A stretch of DNA of 35,006 nt from an uncultured Rhodobacterales bacterium (GTDB lineage Bacteria; Pseudomonadota; Alphaproteobacteria; Rhodobacterales; Rhodobacteraceae). Both the position numbers and the translations under genes were made by a program. The notes beneath the pieces are model-generated. The model saw only the letters and a program-made list of their open reading frames with translations, did no database searches and had not been told where the DNA came from. Shown here piece after piece: positions 1-8,017 of the stretch (its first letter is position 1; each line of letters begins with the position of its first letter). The stretch lies in the NCBI GenBank assembly GCA_903845215.1, contig CAIMWI010000059.1, forward strand, positions 1 to 35,006. Direction: 5' to 3'.

Positions 1-119
1 AGCTGACAGGGTTTCGCGCCATTTGCGCCCAGCATGAGATGGACCATTTGAACGGGATCGTGACCCTTGATCACCTATCCCCCCCAGCCCGCGCGGCAGC
101 GATTGCGGTGCTGCGATGA
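1..119 (+). CDS. def: Peptide deformylase, 3' end (partial)
   Basis: The window opens inside this gene; the reading frame starts at base 3 and 38 codons remain before TGA at 117-119. The fragment carries HEMDHLNG, the HExxH-type motif III of peptide deformylase that supplies two metal-ligand histidines and the catalytic glutamate. The enzyme removes the formyl group from the N-terminal methionine of new proteins. This copy keeps the catalytic glutamate, unlike the next gene. Its stop overlaps the next start (ATGA at 116-119), so the two genes are translationally coupled. The N-terminal two thirds lie outside the window, so motifs I and II cannot be checked. Confidence 0.9.
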   Translation, partial: LTGFRAICAQHEMDHLNGIVTLDHLSPPARAAAIAVLR

Positions 120-616
120 TCCGCCCTTGCTTGGCTTGGCCGCACCAAGTGCTGCGCCGCCCCGCCGCTGATGTGGCCGAGATCACCCCCGAAATCCACG
201 CCATCTGGGCCGATATGGTCGACACGATGGAGGCGATGCCGGGCTATGGTTTGGCCGCCGTGCAAATAGGTGTGCCGTTGCGCTTGGCCGTTGTCGATTG
301 CTCTGCAGGGCGCGGACAGGCGGTTCTGATGGCGAACCCCGTTGTTTTGCACGCCTCGGTTCAACTGCGCCCGCATGAAGAGGCCAGCCCGAACCTGCCC
401 GGCGTTTCTGCAACGATCGAACGCCCCCGCGCTGTGACGGTGCAATTCTTGAACGCGCAAGGCGCGATTGAGAACCGCGACTTTGTCGAACTTTGGGCAA
501 CCTCGGCCCAGCACCAGATCGACCATCTGGCAGGAAAAATGTATTTTGACTCTTTATCCGCAGTGAAACGATCCATGTTGATCAGCAAATCCAACAAGTT
601 TCGGAGGCGTGGATGA
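116..616 (+). CDS. Peptide deformylase-like protein, probably inactive
   Basis: A 166-residue protein with the peptide deformylase fold signature. Motif I is intact ([10 protein letters not shown], residues 43-52). Motif II, normally EEGCLSLPG, reads EEASPNLPG (88-96), so the metal-binding cysteine is replaced. Motif III, normally HEXDH, reads HQIDH (133-137), so the catalytic glutamate is glutamine. Both histidines remain. Known deformylase chemistry needs the Cys and Glu, so this copy is probably not a deformylase; that is inference. It overlaps def by 4 nt and fmt by 4 nt (ATGA at 613-616), which ties it to the formyl-methionine cycle and suggests a retained accessory role. The C-terminus is basic (KSNKFRRRG). 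Confidence 0.9.
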   Translation: MIRPCLAWPHQVLRRPAADVAEITPEIHAIWADMVDTMEAMPGYGLAAVQIGVPLRLAVVDCSAGRGQAVLMANPVVLHASVQLRPHEEASPNLPGVSATIERPRAVTVQFLNAQGAIENRDFVELWATSAQHQIDHLAGKMYFDSLSAVKRSMLISKSNKFRRRG

Positions 617-1509
617 AAGTGGTGTTCATGGGCACGCCCGCGTTTTCCGTCGCGGTCCTGACAGCCCTTGCCGCGCGGCATGAAATCGTGGCCGTTTACA
701 GCCAACCCCCCCGCCCCGCAGGGCGCGGCAAGGCCGAGCGCAAAAGCCCTGTGCAGGTCTGCGCCGAGGAGCTTGGTCTGCCGGTGCGCCACCCCGTTTC
801 TCTGCGCACGCCTGCCGCGGCAGAGGACTTCGCCCAGTTGGGTTGCGATGTGGCGGTGGTGGTGGCCTATGGGTTGATCTTGCCGCCTGCGATCTTGCAG
901 GCGCCGGTCTTGGGATGCCTGAACATCCATGCGTCTCTTTTGCCGCGCTGGCGCGGGGCGGCCCCGATCCATCGGGCAATTTTGGCCGGTGATGCGCAAA
1001 CGGGTGTCTGCATCATGCAGATGGACGAGGGGCTTGATACGGGGCCAGTTCTGCTGCGCCATGCCACAGCAATCGGCGCCGAAGAGACGACGGCTGACCT
1101 GCATGACAGGCTTTCAACGATGGGGGCAGATCTCATCTTGCAGGCACTAGAGCAGCTGCCCAATCTGCCGCAAGTGCCCCAGCCGACCGAAGGCGTCAGC
1201 TACGCCGCCAAAATCGACAAGGCTGAAGCCCGGATCGATTGGACCCGTCCTGCCGCCGAGGTTGACCGCCAAATTCGCGGCTTGTCGCCCTTTCCGGGTG
1301 CTTGGACCTTGGCAGGGTCAGAACGGGTGAAATTGCTGCGTTCCCATCTGGTGCAGGGGCAAGGGTCTGCGGGGCAAGTGCTGCACGGGCTTACAATCGC
1401 CTGTGGATCAGGGGCCATCGAGGTCACCGAGGCCCAGCGCGAGGGCAAACGCCCCACCCCTTCCACAGACCTGCTGCGGGGCTTCAGCTTGCCGAGCGTT
1501 TTAAGCTAA
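613..1509 (+). CDS. fmt: Methionyl-tRNA formyltransferase
   Basis: 298 residues, close to the usual 305-315. It transfers a formyl group from 10-formyl-tetrahydrofolate to initiator Met-tRNA in the cytoplasm. The N-terminal catalytic domain begins [13 protein letters not shown]. The active-site block [16 protein letters not shown] contains N104 and H106, and D142 lies in the following MDEGLDTGP segment. The C-terminal OB-like tRNA-binding domain follows ([12 protein letters not shown]). The start ATG overlaps the stop of the deformylase-like gene, so def, the paralogue and fmt form one translationally coupled unit that runs the formylation/deformylation cycle. A hairpin follows the stop at 1520-1544. 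Confidence 0.97.
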   Translation: MKVVFMGTPAFSVAVLTALAARHEIVAVYSQPPRPAGRGKAERKSPVQVCAEELGLPVRHPVSLRTPAAAEDFAQLGCDVAVVVAYGLILPPAILQAPVLGCLNIHASLLPRWRGAAPIHRAILAGDAQTGVCIMQMDEGLDTGPVLLRHATAIGAEETTADLHDRLSTMGADLILQALEQLPNLPQVPQPTEGVSYAAKIDKAEARIDWTRPAAEVDRQIRGLSPFPGAWTLAGSERVKLLRSHLVQGQGSAGQVLHGLTIACGSGAIEVTEAQREGKRPTPSTDLLRGFSLPSVLS

Positions 1510-1519
1510 CGCCCCGCCG

Positions 1520-1544
1520 AACAGGGGGCCTTCTGCCCTTTGTT
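1520..1544 (+). terminator. Hairpin after fmt
   Basis: AACAGGGGGC (1520-1529) pairs with GCCCTTTGTT (1535-1544) across a 5-nt loop, giving ten pairs including two G-U. There is no long T tract, only a T-rich stretch (GATTTCGTTC) downstream. It starts 11 nt after the fmt stop and may end the def-fmt transcript. Confidence 0.4.
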
Positions 1545-1903
1545 GATTTCGTTCAACATTCTGTAAATAAAGCCAATAAATTGGATTTCTCTGTCAACGA
1601 TATTTCTATGAGTTGATCAAATCGTAGCCACAACGCTTATTCTTACATGAAAGGACAGGGTAGTGTCGTCTAAATTTCAGGCAAGATAAGCCATGCAATC
1701 CCTCTCGCGGGGCGTTTCGATCGCGTCAAGAAAAGCGTCAGGCACCATGCGCCCTGCCTACATCCGATGGACTGCATTTTCCCCATTGACCTGATGGTGG
1801 TTTAACCTACCTTACCACACAATCAAAAAAGTCGGCATTCGCGCCCCGCAAGCAAGTCTTAGGACTAAGCTACGGGGTTTTTTGGTTCTGGGGGTCGGTG
1901 ACG
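1545..1903 (+). promoter_or_regulatory. Leader region of the amide/ABC operon
   Basis: No protein-coding gene is evident in this stretch before the AmiC-like gene. A promoter-like pair TTGACC (1786-1791), 16-nt spacer, TACCTT (1808-1813) would start transcription near 1820 and leave a leader of about 80 nt containing the terminator hairpin at 1844-1883. An alternative weak promoter-like element lies near 1613-1640. The operon encodes an ANTAR antiterminator, and Pseudomonas AmiR works on a leader terminator of just this kind, so AmiR-dependent read-through is the favoured model. I could not assign the paired six-base loops with A1/G4 that ANTAR proteins bind elsewhere; folding software would be needed. 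Confidence 0.45.
1844..1883 (+). terminator. Intrinsic terminator in the amiC-like leader
   Basis: CCCCG (1844-1848) pairs with CGGGG (1873-1877). Inside it AGC pairs with GCT and AGTC pairs with GACT around a TTAG loop. T6 follows immediately at 1878-1883. It lies only about 20 nt before the start codon of the AmiC-like gene, far too close to serve fmt 340 nt upstream alone, so it reads as an attenuator of the downstream operon. The likely effector is the ANTAR protein encoded at 3007-3627. Confidence 0.65.
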
Positions 1904-3010
1904 ATGAAGCGACGTGTAGAAATTGGGCTGCTTTATTCGCGGTCTGGTAGCTATTCGCTTATATCAGCGGCCTGCCGTGCCGGTGCGATGATGGCGATCG
2001 CTGAACTGAACGCTGACCCCGATAGTGATGTGTCCTTCGTTCCTGTCGAACGCGATCCGGGAGGAAATGTCGACCTTTATGGTCCTTTGTGTGAAGAAAT
2101 CCTGCAAGAGACAACTGCTCGCCACGTTATTGGCTGTGTGACATCCTCTAGCCGTAAGGAAGTCATCCCCACGCTAGAGCGCTTCGGCGGGACGTTGTGG
2201 TACGCCGTGCCCTATGAAGGGTTCGAAGCATCAGACCACGTCGTTTATACGCATGCCTGTCCAAACCAGCATCTTCTGCCACTGCTCGACTGGGTCATGC
2301 CTCAATATGGCCGTCGCGCCTATCTAACTGGGTCGAATTACATTTGGGGCTGGGAGATGAACCGGCTGGCCAGAGAACGCATAACACAGGCAGGTGGCGA
2401 TATCGCAGGCGAACGCTATCTGCCGATCGGGTCGCGGGATGTGGGGCGCATGATTGATGAAATTCGCTTTTCACGCCCCGATTTCATCCTTAACTCGTTG
2501 ATCGGTCCCTCTTCTTACGAATTCCTTGCCGCGTTTCGTGTGCTTGGGACGGAAGATTCGCATTTTCACCCTTCCCACTGCCCCGTCTTGTCTTGCAACC
2601 TGACGGAATGTGAATTGCCCGCCATAGGCCCCGCAGCCGAAGGACTGGTGGCTGCCGGCCCCTATTTCCGCGGTGTCGACGGCTGGCCCGATAGCGCCCG
2701 TCCAGGGGCTGCGCGCTTTGGTTCATCGCATGAGGCGGCTGCCTTCACGGCCGTTTTTGAACTCGCACGGCTGCTGAAGGGCCGCCCTGGTACCGAAGAA
2801 CTCAGCATTGCGCAGCTTTTATCAGAAGATCGTAGGGCGGGTGGGATCGTAGATCCGGAAACCCACCACACTGTACTGCCAGCCATCATTGCTCGGGTCG
2901 AAGGCGGGGCTTTTCGTGTGCTTCACCGCCGGGATAGAGTGGCGGGGGATCCCTACCTCACGCGCGGCGCCCAAACTTCTGCCGCCCCCTATCTGCGGGT
3001 CGTGTCATGA
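1904..3010 (+). CDS. AmiC-like amide-sensing periplasmic-binding-fold regulator
   Basis: About 368 residues with no signal peptide, so a cytoplasmic protein of the type I periplasmic-binding fold. The start MKRRVEIGLLYSRSGSYS and later segments (CVTSSSRKEVIPTLER, HACPNQHLLPLLDW, TGSNYIWGWEMNR, FILNSLIGPSSYEF) match the AmiC/urea-binding-protein family. In Pseudomonas, AmiC binds small amides and releases the antiterminator AmiR. The immediately following gene is an AmiR-like protein overlapping by 4 nt, which supports the same pairing. ATG at 1904 is preferred because GGGGG (1890-1894) sits 9 nt upstream; GTG at 1898 is the longer alternative. The ligand is unknown but is probably an amide handled by the operon's formamidase. 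Confidence 0.85.
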   Translation: MKRRVEIGLLYSRSGSYSLISAACRAGAMMAIAELNADPDSDVSFVPVERDPGGNVDLYGPLCEEILQETTARHVIGCVTSSSRKEVIPTLERFGGTLWYAVPYEGFEASDHVVYTHACPNQHLLPLLDWVMPQYGRRAYLTGSNYIWGWEMNRLARERITQAGGDIAGERYLPIGSRDVGRMIDEIRFSRPDFILNSLIGPSSYEFLAAFRVLGTEDSHFHPSHCPVLSCNLTECELPAIGPAAEGLVAAGPYFRGVDGWPDSARPGAARFGSSHEAAAFTAVFELARLLKGRPGTEELSIAQLLSEDRRAGGIVDPETHHTVLPAIIARVEGGAFRVLHRRDRVAGDPYLTRGAQTSAAPYLRVVS

Positions 3011-3627
3011 GACGCGCGATCCGCATTCCCAACCTTGGTGGCGCGCGGGCGGTGATTCTGCACCGCCCCCATCCCACAGTCACAGCCCTGATCCGCCAAC
3101 TTACAGCCATCGGTGTGGACGTGGCGCAGGCCTGGCCCGAACTTGGGCCCGACGTCATCGGCGCGGATTACGTGTTCTTTGATGCCGATATGGGCCATGA
3201 CGGCATGTTCCCATGGCCCGAGGGCCAGCCCCCCATGCCAATGATCGCGTTGATCGGTTCAGAAGCGCCGGGGCGGATAGAATGGTCGCTGCGGGCCGGG
3301 GCGCATGCCCAATTGCTGAAACCTGTGGGCGACAATGGGGCCTATTCGGCACTGCTGATCGCCCGCGATGCTTTTGACGCGCAAAAGGCGCTGTTTGCCG
3401 AAATCCTCGATCTAAAGCGGCGGCTGGATGGTCGACAAACGGTGGTGCGCGCGGTCACGCTGCTGGCTGGGCGCGGGAAGTCTGAAGAAGAGGCCTATGC
3501 CCAGTTGCGCCAGATGGCGATGGCATGGCGCATCAGTTTCGAGGATGCCGCCAGTCGCATCGTGGCCAGCCGCGACGCCGCATCTTCTCGACCGCAGGAG
3601 GCAGGCCATGGCCGACATAATGGCTGA
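3007..3627 (+). CDS. AmiR-like ANTAR-domain transcription antiterminator
   Basis: 206 residues. The N-terminal part resembles a degenerate response-regulator receiver (AVILHRPHPTVTALIRQL, then DYVFFDADMG and PMIALIGSEAPG). A helical linker follows, then a C-terminal ANTAR RNA-binding domain at about 137-190 (LKRRLDGRQTVVRAVTLLAG, AYAQLRQMAMAWRISFEDAA). ANTAR proteins bind paired hairpins in mRNA leaders and stop terminators from forming. ATGA at 3007-3010 couples it to the AmiC-like gene, and its 3' end overlaps the permease start by 20 nt. It is therefore encoded inside the operon whose leader terminator (1844-1883) it probably controls, which would give positive autoregulation. The RNA target is inferred, not shown. 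Confidence 0.85.
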   Translation: MRRAIRIPNLGGARAVILHRPHPTVTALIRQLTAIGVDVAQAWPELGPDVIGADYVFFDADMGHDGMFPWPEGQPPMPMIALIGSEAPGRIEWSLRAGAHAQLLKPVGDNGAYSALLIARDAFDAQKALFAEILDLKRRLDGRQTVVRAVTLLAGRGKSEEEAYAQLRQMAMAWRISFEDAASRIVASRDAASSRPQEAGHGRHNG

Positions 3628-4492
3628 TACGGCGCGCGCCCCGCAAACCGTTCTGCGCCGCCTTGTGCTTCGGCGTCTGGCTGTGTTCGGCTTTGTGCTG
3701 ATCATGATCGTGGTGTCAGGTGCGGTGTTTGCCCCGTGGATTGCGCCCTATGCGCCAGAGGAACAATTGTTCGACGGCCTTACGCTGGAAGGCGCGCCTC
3801 TGCCGCCCGATGCGCGTTTTATCATGGGCACCGACCTGCTTGGCCGCGATCTGTTCAGCCGTATTCTTTATGGCGCGCAGACATCCCTTGTGATCGGCAT
3901 TGTGGCGAACAGTCTGGCTTTGTTGATAGGCACTTTGGTCGGCATCACCGCAGGCTTTTTCAGGGGTTGGATCGGGGCCACCCTGATGCGATTTACCGAT
4001 CTGATGATGGCCTTTCCCGCGCTGCTGTTGGCCATATGTCTTGCCGCTATTTTCAAACCATCGCTTTGGATTGTGGCGCTGGTCATCGCCTTGGTGAACT
4101 GGGTGCAAACGGCGCGGGTGATTTATACCGAAACAACATCGCTTGCGACGCGCGATTTCATCGCCGCCGAGCGGACACTGGGTGCTAGCACAGGGCGTAT
4201 CCTCTTTCGGCACATCCTGCCGCATCTGGTGCCGACCATCATCGTCTGGGGCACGCTGGGCATTTCTACCACCGTCTTGCTTGAGGCGACTTTGTCCTTC
4301 CTTGGCGTGGGTGTGCAGCCCCCGACCCCAAGCTGGGGCAATATCATCTTCGAAAATCAGACCTATTTTCAAGCTGCCCCTTGGCTGGTGTTCATCCCGG
4401 GTGCTGCCATCATCTTGCTGGCGCTGGCCTTCAATCTTGTGGGCGACGCGCTGCGCGATGTGCTGGATCCAACGCAAAGGGGGCGTGACTGA
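3608..4492 (+). CDS. ABC transporter permease, DppC/OppC type
   Basis: 294 residues from the chosen ATG at 3608, which follows an AGGAGG-like site at about 3595-3602; a second in-frame ATG lies at 3620. The N-terminus has one membrane segment (RRLAVFGFVLIMIVVSGAVF) followed by the OppC-type signature APWIAPYAPEEQ and MGTDLLGRDLFSRILYGAQ. The remaining five helices contain the EAA loop (AAERTLGASTGRILFRHILP) that contacts the ATPase. It forms the inner-membrane channel with the next gene. Its order is unusual, because DppB-type genes normally come before DppC-type genes. It overlaps the antiterminator gene by 20 nt and the next permease by 1 nt. Confidence 0.93.
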   Translation: MADIMADTARAPQTVLRRLVLRRLAVFGFVLIMIVVSGAVFAPWIAPYAPEEQLFDGLTLEGAPLPPDARFIMGTDLLGRDLFSRILYGAQTSLVIGIVANSLALLIGTLVGITAGFFRGWIGATLMRFTDLMMAFPALLLAICLAAIFKPSLWIVALVIALVNWVQTARVIYTETTSLATRDFIAAERTLGASTGRILFRHILPHLVPTIIVWGTLGISTTVLLEATLSFLGVGVQPPTPSWGNIIFENQTYFQAAPWLVFIPGAAIILLALAFNLVGDALRDVLDPTQRGRD

Positions 4493-5412
4493 TGGCCGCC
4501 TATTTCCTGCGCCGACTGATCCAATCCGCGCTGATCTTGTTGGGCGTCAGCTTTATCACCTATGTTTTGCTGTTTGTCTTGCCTGCCGATCCTGTGCGCC
4601 AAATCGCCGGGCGCGCCGCAACAGCCCAAACAGTAGAGAACATCCGCCAGCAACTTGGCCTAGATCAACCCTTCTTGGTGCAATATGGCCGCTACCTTGC
4701 AAACCTCGTCCAAGGGGATTTGGGCCGAAGCTATTTGCAAAAGACCGAAGTGGGCGACCTGATCACCTCGCGGCTGCCAGCAACTTTGTTGCTGATGTTG
4801 GCGGGCATCGCCGCCGAACTGGTTTTGGGCCTGACCATGGGCATCGCTGCGGCCCTGATGCGCGGGCGGTTCGGAGATCAGGTGCTGATGATGACGTCGT
4901 TTGTGACGGTCTCGGCCCCGCAGTTCGTGGTCAGCCTGCTGATGCTTTACATCTTCGCGGTCAAACTTGGCTGGTTCCCCATCGGGGGGTACGGCACGGC
5001 GGCACATCTGGTGCTGCCTGCTGTGACGCTCGGTATTCTGGGATCAGGTTGGTATAGCCGCATGATGCGCTCTAGCATGATCGAGGTGCTGCGCGCTGAT
5101 TATATCCGCACTGCGCGCGCTAAGGGGCTGGGACGCGCCCGTGTGGTGCTGCGCCATGCCCTGCCCAATGCGGTACTTCCGATTATCGCCATGATCGGCA
5201 TCGATATTGGCATTTTCATGGGGGGGATTGTCGTCGTCGAATCCGTCTTTGGCTGGCCGGGCATTGGCCAGCTGGCATGGCAAGCCATCCAGCGCGTTGA
5301 CATCCCAATCATCATGGGCGTGACGCTGGTATCAGCCCTAGCCATCGTTGTGGGCAACCTACTTGCTGATCTGATTGCCCCCTTCATCGACCCGCGCATC
5401 CGTCTGCGCTGA
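4492..5412 (+). CDS. ABC transporter permease, DppB/OppB type
   Basis: 306 residues with six predicted helices. The start MAAYFLRRLIQSALILLGVS is typical of DppB-type permeases, followed by the DPVRQIAG and IRQQLGLDQPFLVQYGRYL blocks. The EAA loop is YIRTARAKGLGRARVVLRHA. It pairs with the preceding DppC-like permease in the inner membrane to import a peptide-like or other oligo-compound. Its ATG overlaps the previous stop (TGATG at 4490-4494). A gap of 33 nt separates it from the binding-protein gene, the longest gap inside the operon. Confidence 0.93.
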   Translation: MAAYFLRRLIQSALILLGVSFITYVLLFVLPADPVRQIAGRAATAQTVENIRQQLGLDQPFLVQYGRYLANLVQGDLGRSYLQKTEVGDLITSRLPATLLLMLAGIAAELVLGLTMGIAAALMRGRFGDQVLMMTSFVTVSAPQFVVSLLMLYIFAVKLGWFPIGGYGTAAHLVLPAVTLGILGSGWYSRMMRSSMIEVLRADYIRTARAKGLGRARVVLRHALPNAVLPIIAMIGIDIGIFMGGIVVVESVFGWPGIGQLAWQAIQRVDIPIIMGVTLVSALAIVVGNLLADLIAPFIDPRIRLR

Positions 5413-5445
5413 TCCAAATACCAAACCACCAACAGGAGAGACAAA

Positions 5446-7056
5446 ATGACAAAATGGCTTACCTCAACCGCTCTTGTGCTGACGATGGCGCTGCCTGCGC
5501 TGGCACAAGACTACACCCCCGATCCGAACGCCAAAGCTGGCGGGGCGATCACCGTCACCTATAAGGATGACGTGGCCACCCTAGACCCGGCGATTGGCTA
5601 TGACTGGCAGAACTGGTCGATGATCAAATCGCTGTTCGATGGCTTGATGGACTATGTGCCCGGCACCACCACACTGCGCCCCGGTTTGGCCGAAAGCTAT
5701 GATATCTCGCCGGACGGGCTGGTTTACACATTCAAGCTGCGTGCTGGTGTAAAGTTCCACAATGGCCGCGAAATGACGGCAGAAGATGTGAAATACTCGC
5801 TTGACCGCGTGACTGATCCGGCAACGCAATCGCCGGGCGCAGGCTTCTTTGGTGCCATTGCCGGTTTCGAAGCGGCCGGAACCGCTGGCCTTTCAGGGGT
5901 TGAAGTGGTGGATGCCGCCACTGTCAAGATCACCCTGTCGCGGCCTGACGCCACGTTCTTGCATGTCATGGCTCTCAACTTCGCGTCGGTCGTGCCGAAA
6001 GAGGCAGTCGATGCCGCCGGGCCGGATTTCGGCAAGATGCCCGTCGGCACCGGCGCCTTCAAACTGGCCGAGTGGACGTTGGGCCTGCGGTTGGTCTTTG
6101 AAAAGAACGCCGATTACTGGCGTGCAGGCGTGCCCTATCTGGATCAGGTGGTGTTCGAAGTGGGCCAAGAGCCTGTCGTTGCGCTTTTGCGCTTGCAAAA
6201 CGGCGAGGTTGATGTCCCCGGTGACGGCATCCCGCCGGCCAAGTTCCAAGAAGTTATGGGCGACCCCGCCCAAGCTGCGCAGGTGGTGCAAGGTGGGCAA
6301 TTGCACACCGGCTATATCACGCTGAACGTCACACAGCCGCCCTTTGACAAGGTCGAAGTGCGGCAGGCCGTGAACATGGCTGTAAACAAGGAACGCATCA
6401 CCCAGATCATCAACGGCCGCGCCTTGCCCGCCAACCAACCGCTGCCGCCCACCATGCCTGGCTACGCCAAAGACTATGCGGGATATGCTTATGACGTCGA
6501 AGCTGCCAAGGCCTTAATGGCCAAAGCCGGTCTGGCCGATGGGTTCGAAACGGATCTTTATGTCATGAACACCGACCCGAACCCGCGGATCGCCCAGGCG
6601 ATCCAGCAGGATCTGGCCGCAATCGGGATCAAAGCCAATATCCAATCGCTGGCACAGGCCAATGTGATCGAAGCTGGCGGCGCAGGCACCGCGCCGATGA
6701 TTTGGTCAGGTGGCATGGGTTGGATTGCAGACTTCCCCGATCCGTCCAACTTCTACGGCCCAATCCTTGGCTGTGCGGGTGCAGGCGAGGGCGGCTGGAA
6801 CTGGTCAAAGTTCTGTGACGCCTCCCTTGATGCCAAAGCGGTGGAGGCGGACAGCATGTATGATCCAGCCAAATCCCCCGATCGTTTGGCCCTATGGGCT
6901 GAGGTTTATGCGGGTGTGATGGAACAGGCCCCATGGGTTCCGGTGTTCAACGAAGAACGCTACACCATGAAGTCGGAACGTATGGGCGGCGAGGATGCCC
7001 TTTACGTCGATCCGGTGTCGATCCCGGTCAACTATGACTACGTTTTTGTGAAGTAA
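5446..7056 (+). CDS. ABC transporter periplasmic substrate-binding protein, family 5
   Basis: 536 residues, typical for the Dpp/Opp/nickel family 5 binding proteins. A signal peptide with hydrophobic core (LTSTALVLTMALPALA) precedes a likely cleavage site before QDYTPDP. The mature protein has the family hallmark GGAITVTYKDDVATLDPAIG, then LRPGLAESYDISPDGLVYTF and KFHNGREMTAEDVKYSLDR. A purine-rich site (CAGGAGAGA) lies just before ATG 5446. It captures the substrate in the periplasm and delivers it to the two permeases. The family includes binders of peptides, glutathione, opines and metal chelates, so the ligand cannot be named. The adjacent formamidase and the AmiC sensor suggest an amide-bearing compound. 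Confidence 0.95.
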   Translation: MTKWLTSTALVLTMALPALAQDYTPDPNAKAGGAITVTYKDDVATLDPAIGYDWQNWSMIKSLFDGLMDYVPGTTTLRPGLAESYDISPDGLVYTFKLRAGVKFHNGREMTAEDVKYSLDRVTDPATQSPGAGFFGAIAGFEAAGTAGLSGVEVVDAATVKITLSRPDATFLHVMALNFASVVPKEAVDAAGPDFGKMPVGTGAFKLAEWTLGLRLVFEKNADYWRAGVPYLDQVVFEVGQEPVVALLRLQNGEVDVPGDGIPPAKFQEVMGDPAQAAQVVQGGQLHTGYITLNVTQPPFDKVEVRQAVNMAVNKERITQIINGRALPANQPLPPTMPGYAKDYAGYAYDVEAAKALMAKAGLADGFETDLYVMNTDPNPRIAQAIQQDLAAIGIKANIQSLAQANVIEAGGAGTAPMIWSGGMGWIADFPDPSNFYGPILGCAGAGEGGWNWSKFCDASLDAKAVEADSMYDPAKSPDRLALWAEVYAGVMEQAPWVPVFNEERYTMKSERMGGEDALYVDPVSIPVNYDYVFVK

Positions 7057-7057
7057 C

Positions 7058-8017
7058 ATGTGCAAGGCGTGCAACTACACAATCCACGGCGCGCAGCATC
7101 ATTTCGGGTGGGATAACTCTATCCCCCCCGCACTGCGGGCCGAACCGGGATCGACGATCCTGTTTCACTGCAACGATTCTTCGGCGGGCCAACTTGGCCC
7201 GTCGTCGACAGTGGCGGATGTCGTCAGCCTCGACTTCGGCAAGATCAACCCGGTGTCTGGCCCGATTTATATCGAAGGTGCGCAGCCCGGCGATGCTGTC
7301 AAAGTTACCATTGAAAGCTTTGCTCCGCGCGTCTTTGACGGGGCGGGCTTTGGCTGGACAGCCAATATCCCCGGCTTTGGCCTGCTGGCCGATCAGTTCA
7401 CAGATCCGGCCCTGCATGTGTGGAAATACGACCCCAACAGCATGGCGCCTGCACTTTGGGGAACCCAAGGCCGCGTGCCGCTGAAGCCCTTTGCCGGAAC
7501 CATCGGCAATGCCCTGGCCGAGGCAGGACTGCATTCCGTCGTGCCGCCCCGCCGTGTGGGCGGCAACCTTGATATCCGCGATCTGAACGCTGGCACGACG
7601 TTGTACCTGCCAGTTGAAGTTGCGGGCGCCTTGTTCAGCGTGGGCGATACCCACGCCGCGCAGGGTGATGGCGAGGTATGCGGCACAGCCATCGAGTCCC
7701 CGATGGATGTGGTGCTGACCCTTGATTTGGTCAAAGGCGCGAACCTGAAGACCCCGCGCTTTACCACGCCCGGCCCGGTCACCCGCCATCTTGACGCCAA
7801 AGGGTATGAGGTCACAACCGGAATCGGCCCTGACTTGATGGCCGCCAGCCGAGATGCTGTGGCAGGAATGGTTGATCTGCTTTGCGCGACGCGCGGCATG
7901 GCCGCAGTGGATGCCTATATGTTGGTGTCAACCTGCGGCGACCTGCGGATTTCGGAAATCGTCGATATGCCAAACTGGGTGGTCAGCTTCTACTTCCCCC
8001 GGATCATCTTCGAATGA
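7058..8017 (+). CDS. Acetamidase/formamidase family amidohydrolase
   Basis: 319 residues of the FmdA/AmdA family, which hydrolyse formamide, acetamide or related short amides to the acid and ammonia. Typical segments are the HHFGWDNSIPPA start, GSTILFHCNDSSAGQL, NPVSGPIYIEGAQPGDAVKV, HVWKYD, PLKPFAGTIGNALAEAG and LFSVGDTHAAQGDGEVCGTA. The last of these carries Asp/His residues conserved in the family and probably active-site ligands. There is no signal peptide, so it acts in the cytoplasm after uptake. It starts one base after the binding-protein stop, and its TGA overlaps the next ATG (8014-8017). This is the only catabolic enzyme of the operon and the best clue to its substrate. Confidence 0.92.
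   Translation: MCKACNYTIHGAQHHFGWDNSIPPALRAEPGSTILFHCNDSSAGQLGPSSTVADVVSLDFGKINPVSGPIYIEGAQPGDAVKVTIESFAPRVFDGAGFGWTANIPGFGLLADQFTDPALHVWKYDPNSMAPALWGTQGRVPLKPFAGTIGNALAEAGLHSVVPPRRVGGNLDIRDLNAGTTLYLPVEVAGALFSVGDTHAAQGDGEVCGTAIESPMDVVLTLDLVKGANLKTPRFTTPGPVTRHLDAKGYEVTTGIGPDLMAASRDAVAGMVDLLCATRGMAAVDAYMLVSTCGDLRISEIVDMPNWVVSFYFPRIIFE

Noticed and set aside
1655..1700. Possible insertion-sequence scar (GTAGTGTCGTCTAAATTTCA) after fmt
   Set aside because: It looked like a terminal repeat, but no partner repeat, target duplication or transposase fragment could be found nearby.
1741..1883. ANTAR-type paired hexaloop RNA motif
   Set aside because: Several AxxGxx hexamers occur, but none is flanked by convincing complementary stems; only the terminator hairpin itself is well supported.
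3428..3607. 60-codon N-terminal extension of the DppC-like permease
   Set aside because: It lies wholly inside the ANTAR-domain coding region in another frame, and the ATG at 3608 has a good ribosome site and matches the family start.
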